In this document: in pieces, positions 1 to 8,927 of the stretch
How the letters are laid out: every line of letters begins with the position of its first letter
How positions within the stretch are numbered: position 1 is the stretch's first letter
Source: Rhodocaloribacter litoris
Lineage (GTDB): Bacteria; Bacteroidota; Rhodothermia; Rhodothermales; ISCAR-4553
NCBI RefSeq assembly: GCF_011682235.2
Contig: NZ_CP076718.1
Coordinates: 4,123,095 to 4,187,094 of the forward strand
Length of the DNA: 64,000 nucleotides
Direction of reading: 5' to 3'
The notes under the pieces: model-generated
What the model was told of the DNA's origin: nothing
Seen by the model: the letters and a program-made list of their open reading frames with translations, nothing else
The model's database searches: none
Made by a program: the position numbers and the translations under genes

Positions 1-1
1 A

Positions 2-484
2 GCCCGGGAGGACGACCTGGGGCGGGCGGTGCCGGCCGGGGAAACCCTCTCGCCCGGCGCCGACAAGTTCGGCACCGTCGGAGCGGTGGCGCTCGATCAG
101 GCCGGCAACCTGGCGGCGGCCACCTCCACCGGGGGCATGGCCAACAAGCGCTTCGGCCGCGTCGGCGACGTGCCCGTCATCGGAGCGGGGACGTATGCGG
201 ACAATGCCACGTGTGCCGTCTCGGCCACCGGTCACGGCGAGTACTTCATCCGGGGCGTCGTCGCCCACGACATCGCCGCCATGATGGCCTACGGCGGCGC
301 AACGCTGGAGACGGCGGCCCGGACGGTCATCATGGAAAAGCTTACCGCGATGGGTGGAACCGGCGGGGTCATTGCCCTGGACCGGCAGGGCAACGTCGCC
401 ATGCCGTTCAACACCGAAGGCATGTACCGCGGCCACATCGACGCCGCCGGGAACGTGACCATCGGGATCTACGGTACGGACTGA
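2..484 (+). CDS. Isoaspartyl peptidase/L-asparaginase (Ntn hydrolase), C-terminal part
   Basis: The 5' end is cut by the window edge; 160 codons are visible. The family is made as a precursor that cleaves itself, freeing an N-terminal Thr that hydrolyses isoaspartyl dipeptides or asparagine. The visible part begins just before the cleavage site: FGTVGAVALD, with the nucleophile Thr at 74-76, followed by the family pattern AAATSTGG and GRVGDVPVIGAG, then the GHGE segment and a late TGGVIALD strand. It is therefore mostly the beta subunit. Exact substrate (isoaspartyl peptide, asparagine or beta-aspartyl-glycan) cannot be read from this part. The frame is open from base 2, so no start is assigned. 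Confidence 0.9.
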   Translation, partial: AREDDLGRAVPAGETLSPGADKFGTVGAVALDQAGNLAAATSTGGMANKRFGRVGDVPVIGAGTYADNATCAVSATGHGEYFIRGVVAHDIAAMMAYGGATLETAARTVIMEKLTAMGGTGGVIALDRQGNVAMPFNTEGMYRGHIDAAGNVTIGIYGTD

Positions 485-617
485 ACGATCATCACGCCGC
501 GTTTGCCGTGCTCCGGCTTCTCAAGCTGAGACGGCACCGCTTTTGTAGGGCACCGGGGACCGCACGGCGACCTCGCCCGTGCGAAGCTAAAGTACAACCC
601 GTCAGCAGGGGGGCGTG

Positions 618-812
618 ATGATACCGGTGGCCGTGATCATTGACGAACGGTGGTCCGTGGAGATGGAACTGACCGAGGACGAGTACTGTGCCCTGGTGGA
701 AGTGACACAGCGTGGTCCCCGGATACGCCCGGAGGTCCGGATGACGATCGAAGAGGAAGACGCCGTGCCCCGGGTGATCACCGGCGATCGATGCCGGCTC
801 GTGCTGCGCTGA
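618..812 (+). CDS. Small hypothetical protein (64 aa)
   Basis: Short reading frame starting at ATG 618 behind the purine stretch AGGGGGG at 607-613. A GTG at 615 is an alternative in-frame start. The protein is acidic and predicted mostly strand/helix (EMELTEDEYCALVEV near residue 15), with no signal peptide or membrane segment. No family recognised. It lies 130 bases after the isoaspartyl peptidase and faces a minus-strand small membrane protein across a 9-base gap. Existence is supported only by the ribosome site and coding-like composition. Confidence 0.5.
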   Translation: MIPVAVIIDERWSVEMELTEDEYCALVEVTQRGPRIRPEVRMTIEEEDAVPRVITGDRCRLVLR

Positions 813-821
813 GCCGCCGGC

Positions 822-1076
822 TCAGCGCGGGATGCGCGGGTGACGGGCCGGCGTGGTCAGACGACGATGGGCCACCGCCTCGCGGTCGGGAGCCGCGGGG
901 CGCAGCCGGTCATGGCGCCGCGGCGTCTGGGGCGACACGGGCAGCGGAGGACCGGGATCCGGCGGCGGGGGCTGGTCGTCTGCATCGTCGTCGTCGCTCT
1001 GGCGCATCATCTTGATGGCGTAGAGCCCGACCAGAAACGGAAAAGCACCGATGAGCAGGACTACGATCTCGAACAT
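822..1076 (-). CDS. Small membrane protein with one TM helix and a proline-rich tail (84 aa)
   Basis: I start this at the ATG at 1074-1076; the frame stays open further upstream but that part does not look coding. Residues 1-20 (MFEIVVLLIGAFPFLVGLYA) form a clear membrane helix. An acidic linker (SDDDDADD) and a Pro/Arg-rich tail follow. The pattern suggests a membrane-anchored small protein of unknown role. It is divergent from the GNAT gene at 1224, with a 147-base shared upstream region. No strong ribosome site is visible, so existence and start are moderately sure only. Confidence 0.45.
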   Translation of the reverse strand: MFEIVVLLIGAFPFLVGLYAIKMMRQSDDDDADDQPPPPDPGPPLPVSPQTPRRHDRLRPAAPDREAVAHRRLTTPARHPRIPR

Positions 1077-1223
1077 GACGACATCCCGGTAGGCGTGGCG
1101 AAGAACGGATGGGAGCGACGACGCATCACGCAAAGGTATCTCTGTCTTTACAATGGTTTCATGAATAACGGTTCCCGTGGAAAAGGGCAAGTAAAAAATC
1201 GTTTCCCGGCAATGGAGGGTACG

Positions 1224-1700
1224 ATGCAAAACGCACACGACATGGCCATCGCACCGGCGCGGCCGGAGGAGGCCGGAGCCATGGAGGCGCTGGTGGCCGC
1301 GCAGGGGTTGCCCTCCGAAGGATTGACGGCGTGCCTGGAGACGGCCCTCGTGGCGCGGGCGAGCGGTCAGGTCGTCGGTACGGCGGCGCTGGAACTTTAC
1401 GACGGAGGGGCTCTTTTACGCTCGGTCGCGGTGGCAGCGGCCTACCGGGGGCGGGGACTGGGGCGCCGGCTCACCGGGGCGGCCCTGGCGCTGGCCCGGC
1501 AGCACGGTGCCCGGCACGTCTACCTGCTGACGACGACGGCACCGGACTTCTTCGCCCGCCAGGGCTTTCGTCCCATCGAGCGGGCCGCCGTCCCGCCGTC
1601 GGTCCGGGCTTCGGCGGAGTTTGTACACCTGTGCCCGGCCTCGGCCATCGTGATGACCTTCGACCTGTCCCACCTTTCATCTTCGGAGAACGATGCCTAA
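1224..1700 (+). CDS. GNAT-family N-acetyltransferase (ArsN2-like)
   Basis: A 158-residue acetyltransferase that should transfer acetyl from acetyl-CoA to an amine. Motif A of the GNAT fold is visible as VAVAAAYRGRGLGRRLTGAA (about residues 67-86), the pyrophosphate-binding loop being RGRGLG. The later block LLTTTAPDFFARQGFRPIER resembles the arsenic-resistance N-acetyltransferase (ArsN2) group, but small GNATs are hard to assign and no ars genes are near. The start is the ATG at 1224, with GGAGGG ending four bases upstream; the longer open frame upstream overlaps a minus-strand gene and is not used. It overlaps the next gene by 8 bases, so the two are probably co-translated. Confidence 0.8.
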   Translation: MQNAHDMAIAPARPEEAGAMEALVAAQGLPSEGLTACLETALVARASGQVVGTAALELYDGGALLRSVAVAAAYRGRGLGRRLTGAALALARQHGARHVYLLTTTAPDFFARQGFRPIERAAVPPSVRASAEFVHLCPASAIVMTFDLSHLSSSENDA

Positions 1701-2979
1701 ACAGGGTAGCGCCAGACGCCAGAGACGGGAAAAACGGGTGCGCCGCGCCCAGGTGCCGCCGCTGCGGACAGGCCCGCTCTGGGGAACGCTGGGGCTGGCC
1801 GTCTTTGGCGGAGCCCTGGCCCTCTATGCCACCGGCCTGACGTTCGAGATCGCCCGGCAGGGGGTGATCGACCCCAGCGGCTGCTCGCTCAACGACTTCA
1901 TCAACTGCGACGTCGCGCATGCTTCCAGCTATGCCTTTTTCCTCGGAGTGCCGGTAGCCTGGTGGGGTTTCCTCTTCTACCTGTGGACGGCGCTGGCCGC
2001 CCTCTATGCCACCCGGACCCAGAACCGGGAGGCAGCCACCGGCGCCGTGGCCCTGACCTGGCTGCTGAGCCTGGGTGCCGTGCTGTTCTCCGCCTACAAG
2101 GCCTGGCATCTCGTCAACCTGGGTGTGCTCTGCCTGGTGTGTGTGGGCATGTACGCCGCCAACCTGGGCATCGCGGTGCTGTTGCCGCCGGCCATCAACC
2201 TCTCCTACCGGAACCTCGGGGCGTTCCTGGTGAACTACGCGCGCGGCCTTGCCGGGCAGGAGGCCGCGCTGGATTTCGACCCGAAGCCGGCACGCTACGG
2301 CCTGCTCCTCGCCGCCCTGTTCGGGCTCGGCTTCGTCGGTATTCAGGGGTATAACGACGGCACACCGGGACGATCGGACGTGGACGTGCAACAGGCCGTC
2401 TCCCTGCACTTCCGGCAGCCCCCGGTCGACATTCCCGTGCCCGCCGATGCCCCCGTATGGGGGAACCCCGCGGCTCCCATACGGATCGTCGAGTTCGCCG
2501 ACTTCCAGTGCCCGGCCTGCCGCGAGTCGGCCTTTCACCTGCGCGGGACCCTCTACGAATTCCGCGACGACGTGGCCCTCTATTTCATGCATTACCCGCT
2601 CGACCGGACCATCAATGAGCGGCTTCAGCGTCAGGTGCACGTGCAGGCGGGTCCGGCCGCGCGGGCTGCCGTCTGCGCCGCCCAGTTCGGCGACTTCTGG
2701 GGATACCACGACGAACTCTTCCGGAATCAGACGATCCTCGGCGAACGTCTCTATCTCGGCCTGGCCGAACAACAGGGCTGGGATACGGAAGCCTTCGCGG
2801 CCTGCCTGAACGGCGAAGCCGCGCTGGAGCGCGTCCGCCGCGACGTGACGGCCGGCACCGCCATCGGCGTCTCCGCCACCCCGTCGATCTATGTCAACGG
2901 ACGGCGTGTGGCCCTCTGGCGCAACAGCGACGTGATCCGGGCCGTGATCCGGGAAGAGTTGAAACGCCTCGGTTCCTGA
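1693..2979 (+). CDS. VKOR-DsbA fusion protein, disulfide bond formation
   Basis: A 428-residue membrane oxidoreductase joining a vitamin K epoxide reductase (VKOR) domain to a thioredoxin-fold DsbA-like domain. The VKOR part (about 28-165) has several membrane helices, the loop cysteines C64 and C72 and the active-site CLVC at 147-150. After another helix near 203-220 the exported domain starts, with thioredoxin motif CPAC at 273-276 and the cis-Pro region SATPSIYVNG near 395. In this family the VKOR domain reoxidises the attached thioredoxin using quinone, giving a self-contained system for making disulfides in exported proteins. The start overlaps the acetyltransferase; the stop shares one base with the next start. 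Confidence 0.92.
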   Translation: MPKQGSARRQRREKRVRRAQVPPLRTGPLWGTLGLAVFGGALALYATGLTFEIARQGVIDPSGCSLNDFINCDVAHASSYAFFLGVPVAWWGFLFYLWTALAALYATRTQNREAATGAVALTWLLSLGAVLFSAYKAWHLVNLGVLCLVCVGMYAANLGIAVLLPPAINLSYRNLGAFLVNYARGLAGQEAALDFDPKPARYGLLLAALFGLGFVGIQGYNDGTPGRSDVDVQQAVSLHFRQPPVDIPVPADAPVWGNPAAPIRIVEFADFQCPACRESAFHLRGTLYEFRDDVALYFMHYPLDRTINERLQRQVHVQAGPAARAAVCAAQFGDFWGYHDELFRNQTILGERLYLGLAEQQGWDTEAFAACLNGEAALERVRRDVTAGTAIGVSATPSIYVNGRRVALWRNSDVIRAVIREELKRLGS

Positions 2980-3503
2980 TGCCGGTACTGAACATCGAGA
3001 TCAAGGCCCGTTCCGCCGCCCACGAGGCGATCCGTGCGCGGCTGGCCGAAGACGGCGCCCGCTTCGTCGGCGAGGACCACCAGGTCGACACCTACTTCGA
3101 CGTGCCGCGCGGGCGGCTGAAACTGCGGGAGGGAACCATCGAGAACGCCCTCATCTTCTACGACCGCGCCGACGAGGCCGGTCCGAAACGCTCGGACATC
3201 TGGCTCTACCGCGCCGCCCCGGACCCGGCCCTCAAGGCCCTCCTCACGGCGGCCCTCGGCGTCCGCGTGGTGGTGGACAAGCGCCGCGAGATCTATTTCA
3301 TCGACAACGTCAAGTTTCACCTGGACCGGGTCGAGGGGCTGGGCACGTTCGTCGAGATCGAGGCGATCGACGAGACGGGCGCCATCGGGCCCGATCGGCT
3401 GCGCGCGCAGTGCGAGTACTACCTGAGGCGCTTCGGCATCGGGCCGGACGACCTCGTTTCCGTCTCGTACAGCGACCTGCTGGAACGGCAGGCGGCCGGG
3501 TGA
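2979..3503 (+). CDS. CYTH-domain protein, class IV adenylate cyclase-like
   Basis: A 174-residue CYTH (CyaB/thiamine triphosphatase) protein. The N-terminal NIEIKAR strand is the signature that lines the triphosphate tunnel, followed by VDTYFDVPRGRLKLRE, a basic strand with KRREIYF and the late acidic strand GTFVEIEA. The family binds triphosphate substrates with divalent metal; members are class IV adenylate cyclases, thiamine triphosphatases or tripolyphosphatases, and sequence alone does not decide which. ATG 2979 shares its A with the TGA of the VKOR gene, a tight translational coupling. No signal peptide, so cytoplasmic. Confidence 0.85.
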   Translation: MPVLNIEIKARSAAHEAIRARLAEDGARFVGEDHQVDTYFDVPRGRLKLREGTIENALIFYDRADEAGPKRSDIWLYRAAPDPALKALLTAALGVRVVVDKRREIYFIDNVKFHLDRVEGLGTFVEIEAIDETGAIGPDRLRAQCEYYLRRFGIGPDDLVSVSYSDLLERQAAG

Positions 3504-3511
3504 AAAGGGAC

Positions 3512-4747
3512 CTACCAGTGCCAGAGTGCCTGAAGCGGAACGGCGTACAGGTCCGGCTCGAAACCGACGATCGCTTCCCCCTGGTAGAGGACGATACCGC
3601 GTACGAAGGTTTCCGGTCTGGCCTCGCGGAGTGCGCGTAACCCTTTCAGATCGGTATTCGAGACGCTCGAGGCGGCTTTCACCTCGAGACCAACGAGCCG
3701 TTGGCGCGCATCTTCGAGAACGAGATCGACCTCACGACCGGTTTGCAGGCGAAAATGGTAGAGCGTGGGTTTTCGTTCACTCCAGGTAATCTGTTTGCGC
3801 AGTTCCATCGCTACGAAATTTTCCAGCAGGGCGCCCTGCATGGGATGGTTGCGCAGGTCTTCCGGCTCGTACAGGCCGATCAGATGAGCCAGCAAGCCCG
3901 TATCCGAGATCAACAACTTGGGTGTTTTGACCAGGCGTTTTCCCAGGTTCGCGTGCCAGGCCGGCAGGGTCTGGATCAGAAACGTGGCTTCCAGAAGGGA
4001 CATGTACCGCCTGAGTGTCGTCAAGGGCAGGCCCGAACTGCGCGACACTTCGGCATAATTGAGCAGGCCCGTGGCACGGGCCGCGAGCAGGGCAAGCAGG
4101 TGGGGTAACTGGGTCAGTCCTTCGATATGAGCAAGGTCGCGGACATCCCGTTGAAGAATGGTGGTGAGATAGGCATTGAACCAGGCTCTACGTCGCTGGG
4201 CCGATGCACGCTGCACCACTTCGGGATACCCTCCCCGCAATACGCGGGTCCACAGGTCATCAGGTTGGGTAAGGGGCGGGACGTCGCCAGGAAGGGTACC
4301 TGAGAAAACCCGGTCGATGAAGGTTTCCCGGGTTCTTTCGAGCTCGCCTTGGGAAAATGGCCACAGCGTCAGTACCTCCATGCGCCCGGCTAGCGATTCC
4401 GAGACGTTGGGCAGGAGTAGGACATCTGCTGATCCGGTCAGCATAAAGCGTCCGGGACGACGGTTCCGGTCTATCTCGAGTTTGAGTGCGCGAAAGAGGG
4501 AAGGCACCCGCTGAACTTCATCCAGGACCACCGGGGTTTCGAGCGAACGAATGAAGCCGGAGGGATCGCTTTCGGCGGCCGCCAGAACGGTGGCGTCGTC
4601 TAAGGTCAGGTACCGTGCCGGATGGGCCTCTTCGGCGATCTGACGGGCCAGGGTACTCTTGCCGGTCTGGCGTGCTCCGTTGATGAACACGACCGGCGTA
4701 TCCGAGAGTGCCGCAAGCAGTTCAGAAGTGATGTGTCGCGGAATCAT
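3512..4747 (-). CDS. AAA-type ATPase with DUF4143 C-terminal domain
   Basis: A 411-residue ATP-binding protein of the AAA_14/DUF4143 class. Walker A is GARQTGKST (about 24-32) and the Walker B-like strand is VVLDEVQR (about 73-80); sensor-like LTGSAD follows. The C-terminal part carries the DUF4143 signature with a GREVDLVLED motif resembling a restriction-endonuclease-like fold core and a conserved LEVKAASS. The role of this common, often multi-copy family is not established; a nucleic-acid or mobile-element related role is often suspected. The start codon (4745-4747) lies inside the left arm of a 51-bp palindrome. It stands apart from the polyamine genes upstream on the same strand. Confidence 0.88.
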   Translation of the reverse strand: MIPRHITSELLAALSDTPVVFINGARQTGKSTLARQIAEEAHPARYLTLDDATVLAAAESDPSGFIRSLETPVVLDEVQRVPSLFRALKLEIDRNRRPGRFMLTGSADVLLLPNVSESLAGRMEVLTLWPFSQGELERTRETFIDRVFSGTLPGDVPPLTQPDDLWTRVLRGGYPEVVQRASAQRRRAWFNAYLTTILQRDVRDLAHIEGLTQLPHLLALLAARATGLLNYAEVSRSSGLPLTTLRRYMSLLEATFLIQTLPAWHANLGKRLVKTPKLLISDTGLLAHLIGLYEPEDLRNHPMQGALLENFVAMELRKQITWSERKPTLYHFRLQTGREVDLVLEDARQRLVGLEVKAASSVSNTDLKGLRALREARPETFVRGIVLYQGEAIVGFEPDLYAVPLQALWHW

Positions 4748-4791
4748 GGTTGAAAATTAACCACCCGGTGGATGAATTTCAACCATGATTC
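4741..4791. repeat. 51-bp interrupted palindrome over the start of the DUF4143 ATPase gene
   Basis: Outer arms of 15 bp (4741-4755 and 4777-4791; the right arm reads TTTCAACCATGATTC) are perfectly complementary. An inner CCACC-C-GGTGG (4761-4771) is also perfect and has the same centre, base 4766. The ATPase start codon is within the left arm. It lies just past the aguA stop (4804). It could be an operator for autoregulation, a bidirectional terminator or a recombination site; there is no U-tract to favour a terminator. Confidence 0.8.
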
Positions 4792-4803
4792 GGTCGATCG
4801 CGG

Positions 4804-5871
4804 CTACCGGATGGCCGGCACCTGCTGCGTCAGGCAGTGGAAAGCGCCCAGGCCCCAGACCAGCTCCCGGCAGTCGATGCCGACGACGCGCCGGCCGGGG
4901 AAGTGCCGCCCGATGATCTCGGCGGCCACGGCGTCGTTCGGGTCGTTGTAGACCGGCAGCAGGATGACCGTGTTGCCGATGTAGAAGTTGGCGTAGCTGG
5001 CCGGCAGCCGGTGCTCGCCATAGTAGACCGGTGCGGGCATCGGCAGCGTCTCGACGCAGAGCGGTCGGCCGTCGACGGTGGTCATCTCGCGGAGGCGGGC
5101 TAGGTTCTCCTGCAACGGCGCGTAGTTCTCGTCCGCGGGGTCGTCCTCCACGACGGCCAGCACGGTGTCCTCGCTGACGAACCGGGCGATGTTGTCGATG
5201 TGGCCGTCGGTGTCGTCGCCGGCGAGTTCGCCCCGAATCCAGAGGATCTTCCGTACGCCCAGGTAGTCGCGCAGGGCCTGTTCGATCTCCTCGCGGGAGC
5301 GGCCGGGGTTGCGGTTGGGGTTGAGGAGGCAGTCGGTGGTGGTGAGGAGCAGCCCGGCGCCGTTGACCTCGATGGAGCCGCCTTCGAGAATCAGGTCCAC
5401 CTCGAAGCGCGGGACGCCCAGCGCCTCGGCCATCTGGCGGGGGATGGCGTTGTCCAGGTCGAAGGGCGGGTACTTGCCGCCCCAGGCGTTGTAGCCCCAG
5501 TCGGTGGCGGCCAGCTCGCGCCGCCCGTCCCGTTCGCGGACGACGAAGATGGCGCCGTGGTCGCGGCACCAGGCGTCGTTGGTGGGGAAGCGGTGGTAGA
5601 CCACCGGCCCCTCGACCCGGCGAAGCAGGGACCGGACGTGTGCCTCATGGTCGGCGTCGAGTACGTTGATGTGGACCGTCTCGCTCCGGGCCAGCGCCTG
5701 CACCGCCGCCACCATCACCGGCTCGACGGGCTCGAAGTTGCCGGGCCAGGTGTCGCGGTTGTGGGGCCACGAGAGCCACACGCCCTGGTGCGGCTCCCAC
5801 TCGGCGGGCATCCGGTAGCCCAGGGCGGCAGGCGTCAGCACACCGGTCGCGTCGTCCGTCGGGTGTGGCAT
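4804..5871 (-). CDS. aguA: Agmatine deiminase
   Basis: Converts agmatine to N-carbamoylputrescine and ammonia, the middle step of the arginine decarboxylase route to putrescine. The family landmarks are in order: PAEWEPHQGVWLSWP near the N-terminus, NDAWCRDHG, WGYNAWGGKYPPFDLD, the EGGSIEVNG segment, GDDTDGHIDNIARF, and the C-terminal FHCLTQQ with the catalytic Cys. I start at the ATG ending at 5871 (355 aa), 10 bases past the aguB stop, which fits the family length. An in-frame ATG at 5919 would add 16 residues and overlap aguB. It follows aguB directly, so the two pathway enzymes are probably made from one mRNA. Confidence 0.94.
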   Translation of the reverse strand: MPHPTDDATGVLTPAALGYRMPAEWEPHQGVWLSWPHNRDTWPGNFEPVEPVMVAAVQALARSETVHINVLDADHEAHVRSLLRRVEGPVVYHRFPTNDAWCRDHGAIFVVRERDGRRELAATDWGYNAWGGKYPPFDLDNAIPRQMAEALGVPRFEVDLILEGGSIEVNGAGLLLTTTDCLLNPNRNPGRSREEIEQALRDYLGVRKILWIRGELAGDDTDGHIDNIARFVSEDTVLAVVEDDPADENYAPLQENLARLREMTTVDGRPLCVETLPMPAPVYYGEHRLPASYANFYIGNTVILLPVYNDPNDAVAAEIIGRHFPGRRVVGIDCRELVWGLGAFHCLTQQVPAIR

Positions 5872-5881
5872 GGGCGGTGCG

Positions 5882-6784
5882 TCAGGCCGGGTCGATGAAG
5901 CGGCGGGTGAGGTCGGCATAGGCGTCGATGCGGCGATCGCGGAGGAAGGGCCAGCCGGTGCGGGCCTGCTCCATGCGGCCGAGCTCGAGCGGGCAGACGA
6001 TCACGGCTTCCTCGTCGACCGGGGCGCGGGCGAGCACCTGCCCGTCCGGGCCGGCCACGAAGCTCTGCCCCCAGAACTCGATGCCCTTGCCGGGATCGCC
6101 GGCACCCGGCTCCGGCTCGAAGCCCGTCCGGTTGACGGCCACCACGAAGCAGCCGTTGGCCACGGCATGGGCCCGCTGGGCCAGTTCCCAGGCCTCGTGC
6201 TGGGCTTTCCCGTATGCTGCCTTCTCCTCGGGGTGCCACCCGATGGCGGTGGGGTAGAACAGGATGTCGGCGCCCTGCAAAGCGGTCAGTCGGGCCGCCT
6301 CGGGGTACCACTGGTCCCAGCAGACGAGCACGCCCAGGTTAGCCTGCCGCGTCGGGAAGCTCTTGAAGCCCAGGTCACCCGGTGTGAAGTAGAACTTTTC
6401 GTAGTAGCGCGGGTCGTCCGGGATGTGCATTTTGCGGTACTTGCCCAGGTAGCCTTGCTCCCCGTCGATGACGGCGGCCGTGTTGTGGTAGAGGCCCGGG
6501 GCGCGCCGCTCGAACAGGCTTACCACCACCGTCACGCCCAGCTCGCGGGCCAGCGCCTCGAAGGCCCCGGTCGTCGGCCCCGGGACGGGTTCGGCCAGGG
6601 CGAAATGGGCGTGGTCCTCGGTCTGGCAGAAATAGCGGCTCAGGAACAGTTCGGGCAGGCAGATGACCGTAGCGCCCTGTTCGGCGGCCTCGCGGGTCAG
6701 TTCCAGGGCACGCTGGCGGTTGACGGCCGGATCCTCGGCGCAGCGCATCTGCACCAGCCCGACGTGCACGGTAGGGCTCGACAT
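5882..6784 (-). CDS. aguB: N-carbamoylputrescine amidase
   Basis: A 300-residue nitrilase-superfamily amidase that hydrolyses N-carbamoylputrescine to putrescine, CO2 and ammonia. The catalytic triad is visible: Glu45 in LPELF, Lys118 in YRKMHIPDD and Cys155 in CWDQWYPEAARL. The adjoining segments (PRYYEKFYFTPGDLGF, YPTAIGWHPEE) are those of plant and bacterial carbamoylputrescine amidases rather than general nitrilases. It is followed by aguA and preceded, 88 bases away on the same strand, by speA, so all three steps from arginine to putrescine are together. Cytoplasmic. Confidence 0.95.
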   Translation of the reverse strand: MSSPTVHVGLVQMRCAEDPAVNRQRALELTREAAEQGATVICLPELFLSRYFCQTEDHAHFALAEPVPGPTTGAFEALARELGVTVVVSLFERRAPGLYHNTAAVIDGEQGYLGKYRKMHIPDDPRYYEKFYFTPGDLGFKSFPTRQANLGVLVCWDQWYPEAARLTALQGADILFYPTAIGWHPEEKAAYGKAQHEAWELAQRAHAVANGCFVVAVNRTGFEPEPGAGDPGKGIEFWGQSFVAGPDGQVLARAPVDEEAVIVCPLELGRMEQARTGWPFLRDRRIDAYADLTRRFIDPA

Positions 6785-6872
6785 CGGCTTTTTTCAGGTT
6801 TTCACACGTGTTCTGCGCGGGCGGCGCCCCGGCTGAAGACGGCCGGATGGACGCCGTGCCGCGCTCCTGCGA

Positions 6873-8879
6873 CTACAACGACGAGGAGGGGGTGTAGTAG
6901 GTCGATCCGCTGAAGGTGGCCAGGTACTGTTCCAGCAGGCGCACGCCGGCGCGCGGCCGGATCACGCCCGCCTCCACCTTGGCACGGATCAGCGCGTTCA
7001 TGCGCCGCTCCAGGTCGTTCGGGAAGTACTGCACGAGGGCGAGCATCTGCTGCACCGTGGTGCCGGGGATCATTTTCTCGATGTAATACCCGCCGGGTTC
7101 CTCGTCGTCGGCATAGATGTGCACCTCGGTGACGCGCCCGAAGAGGTTGTGCATGTCCCCCATGATGTCCTGATAGGCTCCCATGAGAAAGAAGCCGAGG
7201 AAGTAGGGTTCGTCTTCGCGGAGGGGGTGCACGTCCAGGTAGCGTTTGTCCTCGTTGGCGGTGACGTAGCGGCTGACCTTGCCGTCGGAGTCGCACGTGA
7301 GGTCGACCAGGACGGCGCGGCGGGAGGGGGGCTCATCGAGGCGGTGCAGCGGCATGATGGGGAAGCGTTGCCCGATGGCCCAGTGATCGAGGATGGACTG
7401 GAAGACGGAGAAGTCGCACAGGTACTGGTCGACGAGGTGTTCGTCGAGGGCGAGCAGTTCGTTGGGCAGCCAGTCGGCGTCCATTTTGCGCACGCGCTCG
7501 TTGATGGTACGGCAGATGGACCAGTAGAGGCGTTCGGCCAGGGCCTTTTGTTCGATGGGGAGGTAGCCGAAGCTGAAGAGCGAATCGGCCTGCTGGCGTT
7601 TCTCGGCGGCGTCGTGGTAGGCTTCGAGGAGTTCGGCGGGGCGCATCGTGGGCGTCTCCCGAACCCACTGCCAGGTGGCGTGCAGCTCGTGGACGAGTGC
7701 GTGGTCCGTCTTGGCCGGGGTGAAGTCCGGGTCGATCTCGTTTTTGCGGTAGGCCCCCAGGGCCTCGACGACGAGCACCGAGTGGTGGGCCGTAATGGCC
7801 CGCCCGCTCTCGGAGATGATGGCCGGATGTTCCACCTGTTCGGCGTCGCAGACCTCCATGATGGAGTGGACGACGGCGTTGGCGTATTCCTGCAGGGTAT
7901 AGTTGATGCCGTCGTTGAGGCCGGCGAAGTCGGCCTCGTAGTTGACGCCGAGGCCGCCGCCGACGTCCAGGTAGCGGATGGGCACGCCGCGTTGCCGGAG
8001 CTGGGCGTAGATCTGGGCGATTTCCTTGACGGCTTTCTTGAGCGTCTGGATGTTGGCGATCTGGCTGCCCAGGTGGAAATGCAGCAGGGTGAAGGCGTCG
8101 AGGCGGTTCTGGTCGTCGAGGTGTTCCAGCAGGGTGAGCAGTTCCGGGATGGAGATGCCGAACTTGGAGAGGTCGCCGCCCGAGTCCGCCCAGCGGCCGG
8201 CGCCGGAGGTGGTCAGGCGTACCCGCACGCCGAAGCGGGGACGGATCTTGCGGGTACGGGCCAGGTGCATGAAATGCTCGAACTCGTCGTACTTCTCCAG
8301 CACCGGGATGATGTTCTTGCCGAGCTGTTGCCCGCTCAGGATGAGCTGCAACATCACCCCGTCTTTGTAGCCATTACAGATCAGGAGGGTGTCGTCGTCT
8401 TCGAGGTGGGCCAGGGCAGCCACCAGTTCGGCCTTCGAGCCGCATTCGAGCCCCATGCCGAACGGCTTGCCGGCTTCGAGGACCTCCTCGACGACCTCGT
8501 GGAGCTGGTTCACCTTGATGGGGTAGACGGCCGTGTAGCGGTTCCGATAGCCCAGTTCGGCGATGGCGTCCCGGAAGGCATGGTTGAGCTGCTGCACACG
8601 GCCCCGGAGCACGTCCTGAAACCGGATCAGCACCGGGAAGGGGACCTTCTCCTCCTTGAGATGCCGGACGACCTCATAGATGCTGATCGAGGCCGGGCCA
8701 CTCCGCTCCGGCCGGACGGCCACCTCGCCCGTTTCCCTGACGAAGAAATAGCCGTCGCCCCAGCCTTTGACGTGATAGTGTTCCTCGGCTTCCTCGGGGG
8801 TCCAGACCGGCGTCTCCTGTGCGATGGTTTCGAGGGCTTCGTCGTGGGTTGCCACGGCGTTATCCGGCGTCTCTTTCAT
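6873..8879 (-). CDS. speA: Biosynthetic arginine decarboxylase
   Basis: A 668-residue PLP enzyme that decarboxylates arginine to agmatine. It has the fold type III layout of the large SpeA family: the PLP lysine is K122 in YPIKVNQ, followed by the GLECGSKAEL segment, the HFHLGSQI strand, DVGGGLGVNY, ESGRAITAHH, and late in the protein the DLTCDSDGK motif bearing the second active-site Cys. Length matches the bacterial enzyme (about 630-670). It lies between the deoxyhypusine-synthase homologue (48-base gap upstream) and aguB (88 bases downstream), all on the minus strand, forming one polyamine operon or two closely linked ones. Confidence 0.96.
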   Translation of the reverse strand: MKETPDNAVATHDEALETIAQETPVWTPEEAEEHYHVKGWGDGYFFVRETGEVAVRPERSGPASISIYEVVRHLKEEKVPFPVLIRFQDVLRGRVQQLNHAFRDAIAELGYRNRYTAVYPIKVNQLHEVVEEVLEAGKPFGMGLECGSKAELVAALAHLEDDDTLLICNGYKDGVMLQLILSGQQLGKNIIPVLEKYDEFEHFMHLARTRKIRPRFGVRVRLTTSGAGRWADSGGDLSKFGISIPELLTLLEHLDDQNRLDAFTLLHFHLGSQIANIQTLKKAVKEIAQIYAQLRQRGVPIRYLDVGGGLGVNYEADFAGLNDGINYTLQEYANAVVHSIMEVCDAEQVEHPAIISESGRAITAHHSVLVVEALGAYRKNEIDPDFTPAKTDHALVHELHATWQWVRETPTMRPAELLEAYHDAAEKRQQADSLFSFGYLPIEQKALAERLYWSICRTINERVRKMDADWLPNELLALDEHLVDQYLCDFSVFQSILDHWAIGQRFPIMPLHRLDEPPSRRAVLVDLTCDSDGKVSRYVTANEDKRYLDVHPLREDEPYFLGFFLMGAYQDIMGDMHNLFGRVTEVHIYADDEEPGGYYIEKMIPGTTVQQMLALVQYFPNDLERRMNALIRAKVEAGVIRPRAGVRLLEQYLATFSGSTYYTPSSSL

Positions 8880-8927
8880 TCAGGCTGTTCGGGTGGCAAA
8901 GGGTGGTCGAAACACGCGGCAGACCGG

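Noticed and set aside
840-1223. N-terminal extension of the GNAT protein
   Set aside because: Arg-rich shadow of the minus-strand small membrane protein; a good ribosome site exists at the ATG at 1224.
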